Assembly: GCA_951213105.1 (NCBI GenBank)
Contig: OX578138.1
Location: 97,973,614 to 98,037,613 of the forward strand
DNA: 64,000 nt
Origin: Amaurobius ferox
Taxonomy: Eukaryota; Arthropoda; Arachnida; Araneae; Amaurobiidae
Reading direction: 5' to 3'
Shown here: piece by piece, positions 13,721-25,700 of the stretch
How the letters are laid out: every line of letters begins with the position of its first letter
Numbering within the stretch: the stretch's first letter is position 1
Notes under the pieces: generated by a model
Told to the model about the DNA's origin: nothing
The model's database searches: none
The model's input: the letters and a program-made list of their open reading frames with translations, nothing else
Made by a program: the position numbers and the translations under genes

Positions 13721-16700
13721 TGCTAGACAATTGCTAAGGATGGATCACAAATTGCAATGTAGCACAACATTAAGTGGGGGTGGAGACCCAGCAGGATAAA
13801 ATGTTGTTGCCACATTGTTCAGACATTGGAATAAAGATAATTTATTGTTCTGGAAAATACAAAAGGTTTTGAAACATCTGAAAGGGAAAAAGTGTTCATT
13901 TGATGCTGTGTATGGAGAAATGGAAAAATGCATATGAATGCGACCAGCAAGTCGCCTCCCCAAAGCATCCCAAACATTTTCAATGGGATATAGATCTGGA
14001 GAACATGCTAACCATATGTGGCATTGAATACCCTTGCTGACTAGACAATCCTGAACAGCAAGTGTTTGATGACACTGTGCGTTGTCATCCATGAAAACAA
14101 ATTTATCACCGACAGCACCACGGAAAAGGCGAACATGAGGTAGTAGAACTTCATCAATGTATCGCTGGTCGGTCATAGTTCCAGTTGCAACCACATGTAG
14201 GGGTGTGCGGCCATTGATCATGGTGCCGGTCCATACCATGATTACCGGATATCGGTCCCTTTCCAGGATATTTTCTGGATGATAAGCAGTACCACTCTCA
14301 TGCCAGATCAGTAGATATCTACAATACAATGACAGACTGAACCTACTCTCATCTGAGAATAGTATGCAAGCCCAGTCCTGTTAGGTCCAATTGCAATGCT
14401 CACGACACCATTGCAAATGGGTGGTATAGTGCTGTCTGGACAATGGGACATACAACAGGTCTGCGGGTGTATAGTCCTCCTTCTCCCAAATGTCTGGCTA
14501 TAGTTTTTCAGGAGATCCGCTGTCCTGTGGTAGCAAGAAACTGATTTGCCAGCTGTTGAACTGTGGTGCGCCGGTCCCTTTCTGCCGATAGGACAATGTA
14601 CCTGTCTCCTGCAGATGTCATACTTCTAACACAGCCTCCCCCATGATGCTTGCTACACATTCCAGTTCTTTTAAATGCTCGCCACAGCCGTGAACAACGC
14701 TGTGGGCGATGTCAAACTCCCTGGCAACATCTGCTATTTTTCGCCCTTCTTCAATCTTTCCAATAATACGGCCATGAGCAGGGGCGGCAAATAGGGGGCG
14801 CGAGGGGGCGCGGTCGGGCCCCCAAATTTTTCCTCGTCGTCTATCGGCTTCTCCCTTTTTTTATCGACTGTCCACTGGTCACTTTTCTCACGCTATGGAG
14901 ATTCAAAAGAGCCGACCTTCACAGTGAAGCTTCTCTCTTCCGGCTTGAATGAATCCTATTCAACTTGAAAAGATTGGGGTGATGTTATACTTTTCACTTG
15001 AAAATTTCAAGTGTAAATTCATGTGTAGTTGGTGCATGCCCATCCATTTCTTCTGCTATAAATGCGCTTCAGCAGCTCAATGCATTATATTCTTTCATAG
15101 AAACATCCTATAAAAGACATGCTATTTTCGAAAAGATACGCTCATCAACAAATACTTTTTCTGGGGGCTCTTCAACTCTACAATCACTAAGTGATACGAG
15201 GTGGTCTTCCAGAATTAAAGCCATAAAAGCACTACTTGATAATTTTGAAGTGGGGATTTTAACATTGGAAGAATTATCTGAAAACGATTCTCTCAATTGT
15301 GGAAGAGTCGAAGCACTTTTAACATGCGTGACATCGTTCGAATTTTTGTTCACTTTGTATTGCCCAGTGTTTTTGATCAATGCAATAATCTCTCAAAGCA
15401 TCTTCAGTCATCTGATCTTAATTTTCAGACTGTGCAAGCTTTGGCTAAAGCTACTATTGAAAATGTTAGTTCCTTTCGCACTGATGCATATTTCAATCAA
15501 GTGTGGAGTTTTGTTACAGAACTTTGCGGAAAAAATTCTTATTCTAGACCAAAACTGAAAAGGCGTAAAAAAAAAAAATTCCAAGTGAAATTGGAGGCGG
15601 TGAAAAAAAACCCCATGATGATGTTAAATCATATCACAGAATAAATACTCAATATGAAATTATAGATTCAGTATCTAATGAAATTAAGACAAGACTTAAT
15701 GAGAACAATATATATGTTTTATTTGCCCTTAGTTCAATATGAGCTCAAATTTAGTGTAGATAAGTCCTGTTATATTGTGTTTCCCGCCAAAAAGAAAATC
15801 ACTTTCTGTCCTGCAATAAAACTTTACGAGAAAAGAATTAAATGTGTCAAAGTAATCAAATACCTGGGTATTTGGATCGACACAGGAAGAACATTTATTC
15901 CTCACTTATCCCAACTTAAAAATCAAGTTGGAAACTTTCACCACAAATTAATGAGAGTAACTAAGGCCACTTGGGGTCTCAGACCAAATATCATTAAAGA
16001 AATATACCTGAAAGCAACGGAAAAACTCATAAGTTATGGTTCAGCTATTTGGTTTAAAGACCACGAACGACAAAAAGTTAAAATTCGCCAAATAGAAAGA
16101 ATTGCATTACTTAGTATAACAAAATGTTATAAAACAGTTGCAAACGATGCTCTCTATGTGTTATCGGGATGCATTCCATTAGAATACAAAATTAGGGAGG
16201 AATCTAATATCTACAAATTGTTTCATTGGAAACAAAATATAAATATAGGTGATAAACATATAAATGCCAATATGGTTGAGAACATAAGGTACTCTTTTAG
16301 AGAACCGTGGTTGAACCTTGCCCAGACCTGGGATAAGAACAGCGAAAATAGGAGGGAAGTATCAATATATACGGATGGTTCCAAAATATTGGATAGAGTG
16401 GGTTGTGCAATGATTGTATATAATAACAACGATAGAGTGCATCAGGAGAAATACAGAATCAATGATGAGGCTAGCGTCTATAACGCCGAACTTTATGCTA
16501 TATACAATGCAGTACACTATATTATAAATCACAGAATCGAAATATCGCATATATTTAGCGACTCAATGTCAGTGCTACAGGCGCTCAACGACATAAACTG
16601 CAAAAACGAAATGGTGAGAAATCTACAATTGGAAATTAACAATTATAATGGAAGGATAGCATTACATTGGATCAAGGCACACACAGGACTGGAAAGAAAC

Positions 16701-19700
16701 GAAGAAGTAGACCTACTTGCGAAAGAAGCAACTACAGGAAACGAAGTGAACTTCACTTTCCCGCTTTCCAGAATACAAATCAATACTACAATAAGGAAAG
16801 AACTGGAACAGGAATGGCAAAGACACTGGGACTCATCGACAAAAGCAAGATGTCTACATAGACTGATTCCAAAAATAACAACGAACAGAGTCTTGGGAGA
16901 CTTTTATATCAACCAAACCCTCACGGAACATGGAGCTTTTGGCTCATACCAGAAACGTTTTTTCAACAAAAGTGACATGTGTCCATGTGGAATAGAACCG
17001 AGCACGATGAGACACGTGGTGTTTGACTGTCATCTATGGAACGATATAAGAGCAAAATACTTTCCTTCGGACTTTGCATCAATAAATGTCCTTAATCTTA
17101 CCTATGGTAAATTTGCCAAGATGGGTATACAGCTAATTATGAAAAATGTTCTTGCTATGGCATTGGACTTATAATGTTGCTGTATATTTTGTAGAGGCCA
17201 AGTTGCCTGTGATATATCCTATGTACATAAATATCTTTTATATTTGCTTGTGTTGTACTTTGTAAATAGCTGTACATATTGTAAAGGTGTACTGTGAGGC
17301 CAAGTCGCCTGTGTAATATCCTATGTGTATATATAACTACTATATTTGCTTGTGTTATATCTGGTAAACAGTTGTATATATTGTAAATAAAACTTTGCTT
17401 TAAGTATGTAAGTGATGTACTTTGCTCGTATTTTAATATCTTTTTAGAACTTGATGTATTATGAAAATTCCCCTGTTGGAGGATATTTTCTAGATTATCT
17501 CTAAATTGTATGGTATTATATACTGTTATTATCTTATTGAGTAAGATTTGTTGATCCAACTACTCAGTTATTGTAATTTCCTTATTGGTACAGTTGTCAA
17601 GTGAACGCTTTATCTTGTGTTGTGAATGCATGTTTCTTGTCTTTATTTCACATTCGTGTTTTTGTGTGCTGTGGCTCAGTCAGAGGATGAGGACTCTTTT
17701 TGTCTTTCGTTTTTGGCCGTTTGGCTCTGTGTTTGGAGGTGTCGGTTGGCTCGGGATGGTGGCATCGTTCTGCTGGCAGTATAGCTGGTTAGTATGTTTG
17801 AGAGAGCAGGATTACTGCCGTGAGGATGGGTTATCTGTTCCGTATACCTTAGGGTGGGACGGGTGTTATTATGCTTGCCCTTAGTTCAGTATTATCCGAA
17901 TCAGATGTCGAAAAGAAAATATTTCAACCATATGCAAAGTATATAACTTCCAGAAAGAGGAATTGTTATGTGAATTGCGAATGTTTCATTCAATGGTGAA
18001 AAATGAAAACATAGACTATCCCAATTTTAAAAGTCACCTGGATTATTTTAAAGAGCGAAATTTAAAAAAATATATTTCCTGTCATAACCTTATTAGTTAA
18101 ATTGTTTTTGACTGTGTCAATCATCTCAGACAGTTGTGAAAGGTCTTTTTCGTATCTTAGGAGGCTGAAAAATTATTTTCTTAGTACAATGGGACCAGAA
18201 AGACTTTCATCTTTAACTGTTTTAGCTATAGAACAAGATATACCACGGGATTATGATAATATTGTAACAAAATTTTCTCTTCTTCCAGACTTTAAGAACC
18301 GGCATTTAAAACTTCAATAAAAGGCAAATAAATATAGACATTTGTATTTAGAAACATTATGTGAACAACAATTATGTTAACACAATTATGTACAAAAATT
18401 ATGTTAACAACAATTTCGTTTCTCAACACCAATTCAATTTTGTGATCTCCCTGTTAACAAGCATTTTATTTATTCCATATTGTGGATTTTCATATATACA
18501 AATCTCGCACCCCCAAATGAAATGCTGAAATGCCACCCCTGGCCATGAGTAACATCATCTAAGTGATATCGGGAAGACATACTGAAAATTTCAAGTTCAT
18601 CAATCAAATCTTTCCCGTAAAGCTTTCACTTGGAACAACTGTCCACACGTGTCAAATACTTTAAATCTCTTATCAGCGCTATCACGTGACGAACAGGTGT
18701 AGAAATGAAAATTTTGCATACGCACACCTCTTTTAGTGTATCCCGAACTTATTCTAATTTTCCATATTTTGCTTCCTTTCATTTTGTGGTTACTGTGGGT
18801 GTTAGTGTCATCTGTCCTTATATATATATATATATATATACTGAACAAAGTTTTTGAACAAAACAAATTACAGAATGCATAAGAAATTACTCAGACTTGT
18901 TTAAACACCCTAACACCTAAAATAATTTCAAACTAATACTCCAGAATGAGCACAAAATGTTCATTTCCCTTTTTATTTAACTATTAAAAACTTATGTTAA
19001 TTGACTATTTAGAAATGATTTTGATCACAAAAATGCAAACTTTTTTTTTCTTTTACAAAATGTTTTCCATAGTAATGACCATGATTCCTAAACTAGATCT
19101 TGAAGCAGGAAAAAAAAAAGTGTGGGGGATAAAAATCCCTGTTGGGAGCAGTTTAGGGAAGGCATAGTGATTTGAAGTAGTTTGGAGCATAATTAACATC
19201 ACTACCACACTGAATTATTTTTCAATTGAACATACTAGTATGTAGTGAAACTTCAGCACAACCAGTTGATAGACATTTGGGAGATATTTCCGATATGTCT
19301 AAAATTAGCTAATAATCCAGATTTACAGTGTCATCTTAAGGGACTGGAATTTATCCTATTTTTCATACTGAAAAATGATGATTTCAGTAATTTTTCTGCC
19401 TAAATATATCTCTGCCTTGGTTAAGCATCTACAAACTAAAAGTTCTACTTTCCAGTGTCCATTTGTTAAAATAGGCAACAAAATAATACATATATTGTTG
19501 AAGTTGAAGTACATTTTGCTCTTTTACATGCAAACCCCCTGCCTGTAAAATTATCTTCTCGTGCTTTTGCACACATCAGCACTCTGAGAACTTTATATTG
19601 ATGTATAGCATGCATGTCATTGTGTTTTTCACCTTTATGTTCTATTATATCACAAATGGAATTCCAGTAATATAATTTTATATAAATGTTATAAAAAAAC

Positions 19701-22700
19701 CAATTCAAAATTGCTCTCACATATGTTGTTGTGATTCCAATGCATATATACAATGTTATGGTACACTGTTTAAGTGAAAGCTCCATTTACTAGAAATGAA
19801 TCCATCCAGCATGCCAAATAAGTTATTACTATACATATCTTTATAAATAATAATTGACCTACACTACTAAAATATCTAACTATGTACCAATCTTTCCAGC
19901 ATTTTTTTTTTCAATTATTTTACATTTCCAAATTTCATATTTGGTGCTAAATAAAAGAGTTTATTCTATTGAAGACTGCAAACTATTAAAAAAATAATAG
20001 ATTTACAAAAAAAAAAAAAACCTGACAACTGTGCAAACATTGGTAAAAGGCCATGCCATTGTTGCAAGTTTTATTGTGAAATCTATAATTATTAATTAGT
20101 AGTTATATATATTTAAAAATGCAATAAGTGGATTTAAAAACAGTTAATTTTACAGAAAGCAAACAATTTAAATTTTATTTACTAAAAAATACTAATAAAT
20201 TATTGATTATAAAACAACTATGGAAAAGTTCTACTCTGATTTAGCACTCTTGATGTCTATTGCTATATGTAATATATATGAATATCTGATAATAGTAAAT
20301 TTTGTATCCCTTGAGCTTTAAAAAAATAATAAGATCAATATTATTGGCAGTATTTGTTTAGAATGCAATATGTTATATTTTTTTAACAAAATAGCTTTAA
20401 CCAATTATATTAAATGGATATTTAAGTTCATAAAAATGCAAATTTGTCATTGTCTTCCAGTGATAAGTTGGGTTTCAACTTGTAAATTTCTTTAACTTAT
20501 AATTACAATTTTAGCTTGTAAAAAAAAATGGTTTACAAAAATATTTTCAATATTATTCTATTATTTTGTAAAATTGCTGATATGTGTTTGTCACCTATTG
20601 CTGATATGTGTTTATCACCTATTGCTGATATGTGTTTGTCACCTATTGCTGATATGTGTTTGCCATTGGTGACAAACATATATCATCAAATGTTAATAGT
20701 GATGTTGTTCAAAAAGCCGTCTTTTTCATTCCTCAGGTGGCAAAAGAAGTGATTTTAAGTCAGTTAAAGAATACTGAATACTATTTAGAGATTTTTTCCA
20801 CATCTGCTTGAAGTTTTGATACTTACTATTAATAAATAAGTGAAAATCCAATTTATTACATTTTATGAGTATATTTATTACCTGTCATTTCAAACTAGCT
20901 ATGCATAATTCATAGTGCATATAATTGATGTAAAATGGAACCAAGCCCATATGTCATTCTTGTTATGGTCATTTCTGACATGGGAATATGCACTAAAATT
21001 ACAATTATCATGCTAAGCAGCTGTCATCCATCAGAAATCTTAAAAACATTTCTAAGAACTTATTCAAAGCAAAAATTTCTAGAAACTATATAAAGTTAAA
21101 AAAAATCTTTTAGAACTAAAAATTGGCATGCAGCTGCCATAAATAACCTGCTTAAATAATAATTGGCAAGCACCAACAATTTTTAAGTAACTTTTTTTAA
21201 TCAACTTTTATTTTAAACCAGAAGCAACAATTGAAGAAAATCTGGTTAATACCTTATTTTATATATGTAGTCAAAGTAAACAATTTCCATTCACCAAATG
21301 TGAGTAGATTTTTTTATCTAGTGCATAAAAAATTCCGCATATTTTTTCGTTTTATCCTATTCTACAAAATGCAACAAAATTCGTGGAAGTAAAAATCTTT
21401 AATGACTTGCCCATTCACTGTTTTCAAACACCTTCAGATACAATTCATCACTCTACTCAGAATAATGTAACAGTACAGAACATTCTAATATTAATAGCTT
21501 AACTATGTCATGGAGTTTCATTGCACATACGCTTAACATAGCCACTACTAATATAAACAGACAACATAGTAACCAGCCATGGCTGCGGCTATGGAAAGTG
21601 TGCATGTGCAATATCTTAATCGCTGATATATGTGTATGTGTGTATATTTATATTCATTTTTTACATAATAATTATATAATTTCTGATAAGTTTTATTGCA
21701 TTTTTTTTTAGAAGACATGGTGAAAATGTTATGCAATGTTATTCTATTTTATTTATATGATACTGGTGAGTAAAAAAAAATTTGGTGAATAAACTCAGAG
21801 TTGAAATTTCTTACCCTGTATGTAACTAATTTATTTATTAAAATTAAGGAAAAATAAAAGCTTAATGCTTATTCTAACCATTCACCTTGCTCTCATCTAA
21901 TGTATTGGTTACTCTGCAGTCATATATTATTTTACGATGCATTGGATTCCTTATAACATTTAAAAAATACATACACAAAAACAGTTTCATCAAATATATT
22001 AAAAGATTTCAGTTATACAAATTAAAATTTTACATACCAATAATAAAATGCATAAATTTAAAACTCCTCTATAATTGGTATATCCACTAGAAGAGCTAAG
22101 TAGGGAATCTCTCTGTTTGTGAATTCTAGAAAATACAATAAAAATTTCAAATATAATTATATACTACAGACTATTATTAGAATCAATAATATCAGTTGCA
22201 GAATGGAATATTCTAGATTAGTTATTCTATTTCAATATTAGTTTGAAACATTTTGAGTGTTCAAAATGTGTATACTACAAAATAACAATTCTTTATTTTG
22301 AAGTATATTGTTAAACTTTACATGGCCAACCACATTGTTTTTAGTACAGTTTTGATGGATATATATGCTGATCTTTAACTTTAAATGCTATATCTTAATT
22401 TATTGAAACAAAGTTAATTTGATAATGATGTCCTTTGCAGAATGTTACTTTGAATTCAAAAGATTCTAGGCAAACTTTCATTGAGTTTGCATTCATAAGA
22501 CTTGCAAGAGCACAACACCTGTGTTGCCCCAAAATAAACAGTTGTTAGAACTCAGATTGTGAAAAATTTGTAAATAATTTTTTAAGCCATTTTTTTCTTC
22601 AGAAGTACATATAAAGAAATGCAAATTATAAAATCTTTGTTGAAAAAAAAAACGGAAAATTTTACAAATAGCAGTATTCCTTATCAATATTTTCTTTACA

Positions 22701-25700
22701 GTTGGCCCGATATCTTCTACGTATTTCAACTGAAATAAAAAAATCTATCTAAGTGAGTCACAGTTTAGGACATATGCAAATAACATGGTAGGATTCTTTC
22801 ATACTAAAAGGGAGAAAAAAATGGCAGCCATTAAAATAAAAATCAACGATTTTTCACTCAAAAAATCATTTAACTTTTGCAATAAAATTGCAAAAATAAC
22901 CTCAATCAAAAATCCACTACATAGCTAATTACCTGTTACTATCTGAAAAAATCATGCTGTTTATAAAATGAAACTCAAAAATTGACAAAAATAGTGCGAC
23001 AACTAATTTTCAAAAATTGATTTCAAAAAGCATCTAAAGTTTTGAAAACCCAGTCCTTCATTGACCAAAAGCATATTACATCTCTACAGCAGGCATGCAG
23101 AAGCTTGTGTGCACTTGCACAATAGGTGAAGGGGCATTAAAGCACTTATTTAGGGCATATTACACCCATAAAGCACAGTTTCCCGGCCACCCATTCTTGC
23201 TGCTTTATGTCTTCGGATGAGCCGGACGGCCTGGGTTTTTGACCCATACAGCACCTAGAGCACGGTAACCCAGTGGTTAGCATACGGGAGTTGCACTCGG
23301 TAGGCTCGGGTTCGATTCCCGCCACTGTCAAAACTGCCACCATGTTCATGCGGGGTATGATCACATTAAACATATAGGTCCGTAAGTCCTTCCGAGAGGT
23401 TGGCGGTATGTGAAGGAGGATACAGTCCCTGTGGATGCCTCCCCCCACTGGGTTCCGGTCTAAATAATTAGGTGGGTAATACTTCCCGGCCGTCCAAAAC
23501 AGTTACCTTATACCTTTCTGGTAGATTGGAGGGTTTGGATCTCAACAACAACCCATACAGCACCTTTCAATTTTTGTTCTAATTAGATATATCTTTCAAG
23601 TATTGCTTAGTTTTCAAGAATTCAATGTACTATTTTCCTGTATAACTTTATTCAGCAGTTAATATCTTAAATCCTGAGTAATGTCAATATTCACACTAAT
23701 TTACATCTAAATTTGCAAGCATTAGTCTATCATTTTTTAATGTTAATACTTTTGAAAGCGAATAAAGAGATAAAATTCTTAACAAATGCTAATTCCCACT
23801 ACAGTAAGTGTGAAGGTGGGCTACATATTATTTTCCTACATTAGTGATTCTCCTTACCAATATAACTGCAAAAATATTTTAAAAAATTTCAAACTATTTG
23901 CTGTCTTAAATATATACTGAAAATAAGAAATTGCTATTAACAACATAAACAGTTGATTAAATGTGATCAGGCAGTTTCAAAAGCAAAAAAGATCCTTTTA
24001 CATCAGAATAAACGAGACTGAACAGTTGACAACAAAGATTTCCATCAGAAAATTAGGAATATATTCTATCAGAAAATTCCCTACCTTTTCCATAACATCT
24101 GCTCTGTTTCAATTATTTAACCAAAAAATGCTCTTTTTTGTCATTAATCATTTAAAAGCTGTTACTAATGGAGTTTTACTGTCAGAATTCAATTTTTAGT
24201 TAAGTAACCATGCCTCACACAAAGTACAAATTTTAAATATTAGGATTTTACTTGCAGTAAAATTCAGATGAATATTTTATGCAGGGTCCACTAGACCTCC
24301 TACTTCCCATACTAGAAGAATATGCATGCTCTAAAATCCTTTGCCATGAAGACACAAAAAACTAACAAGACAATCTTAAAGGATTATCAACATCCTGAGT
24401 GTAGTATAATTAAGTATTGCCATTTGATGAAATGCAATAATATGCTGCATTTCATCAAATGACAAAATTTAATTATTTTATTACTTGTATATTTAAAATC
24501 CAATTAATATTAACTTATTGTTATACAAGGGTCACATTGACATTTTTTAGACAGGGACAGATGATATACGCTAGAAAAAAAAAATTATTGGTCGGATATT
24601 TAAATTTGAACTCTTATGTCCACAGATGATAATTTGTGGCAACAATTACAATTTAGCTACTATAGAATAAATTTTGAAAGAAAAGAAAATAGAGATGACA
24701 CGAGAACATTATCGAGCTATGATTTTATAGTGGGGCTAAATCAAGAAGAATGTCTTCAACGTCTACAATTAGCATATGGAAATGATGCTCCATCTCGTAC
24801 CACTGTATTCAGATGGTTTACAGGGTTTAGAAGAGGTCGAAATTCTCTCCTGGATGAAGAACACACAGGAAGACCTTTATCAGCTGTAGTCACAAAAAAT
24901 ATGTTGGGTCATTCGAAAAATGTTAATTGATGATAATCACTGTACCTACCAAATGATACAGAATGAACTTAACATTAGATCCGCAGTTATACATAAAATT
25001 ATTCATGAAAAACTAACAGCATATGAAAAAATTAGTTTGTCATTGGGTTCCCCATAATTTAACAGAACACCAAAAAGCAGAGTGTCAGAATCAGCAAAGA
25101 AGCCCTAAAATTACTTAATGATGGTGAACACTGCATTATTTCTAAAATCATAACTGGTGTTGAAACTTACACACAGTTTTTTGACGTTCCAACATGTCAA
25201 GAAAGTAAAGTTTAAAACCATATGCTGCTCATATTTTTACCTCAGTTTTAAGTGTAAAACTCTTTGGTGATTATCAAGCAGTCTTTAGGAAGTCTCTGGG
25301 ATGACATCAACAAAATAAACCACCAGAAATTTAATAGAAAATTAGAATATTTAAAGATAATGCATTGTTCTCACATTCAATTTCAGGTTGGTAGTGGCAA
25401 AAGATAAAGATTTGAGTTTTCTTCTAAATGCGGATAATGTGCTAATTGAAAATGTATATATTTACCCAAAAATATCCTCAAAACTTAAAAAATATTAGCT
25501 TTGACTTTAGCAAACATATAAATTATTCATTATATGTGGAAATAATAAAAAATGAAACATTTTTATGTTCAAAAATATCCTAATTTAAATAGTACAAATA
25601 ATAAATTTCATACATAGTGAACTTTGGGTAAAATTATTTCATTTTTTATGCAATTAAAATTAAACCTTATCAAACACATCTAGAGAAGTTGCAACTACTA

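Larger units (their letters stand above)
15741..17874 (+). mobile_element. 5'-truncated LINE (LINE-2) inside the hAT element
   Basis: An 18-bp target duplication (ttgcccttagttcaatat, one mismatch) lies at 15723-15740 and 17875-17892. It is hAT coding sequence, so the hAT frame can be followed across the empty site. The insert carries an RNase H-bearing ORF and a 3' region with a tandem duplication at 17194-17390. It differs in protein sequence and 3' end from LINE-1. Confidence 0.9.
14779..18541 (+). mobile_element. hAT transposon relic with 8-bp TSD, itself split by a LINE
   Basis: The ends are CAGGGGCGGCA (14779) and TGCCACCCCTG (ending 18541), imperfect inverted repeats of hAT type. The 8-bp duplication gccatgag is exact at 14771-14778 and 18542-18549 and lies within the Tc1 transposase gene. 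Coding remnants of a ZMYM1/TTF-type hAT transposase flank the LINE inserted at 15741-17874. Confidence 0.92.
13745..18842 (-). mobile_element. Tc1-like transposon relic, split by a hAT element
   Basis: On the minus strand the transposase starts at an ATG at 18580, reads MSSRYHLDDVTHG, breaks at the hAT target site at 18542 and resumes at 14778 with RIIGKIEEGRKIADVAREFD (an N-terminal HTH). It continues with decay to the catalytic domain at 14329-13900. Outer ends are uncertain: the left end probably lies at the TIR-like motif near 13717, and the right end near the (TA)n tract at 18818-18840. Confidence 0.8.

Noticed and set aside
22698..22727. A 30-nt DGAT1 microexon (LKYVEDIGPT)
   Set aside because: Splice-like borders exist, but exons 1 and 2 join in phase without it and DGAT1 has no such conserved segment that I recall.
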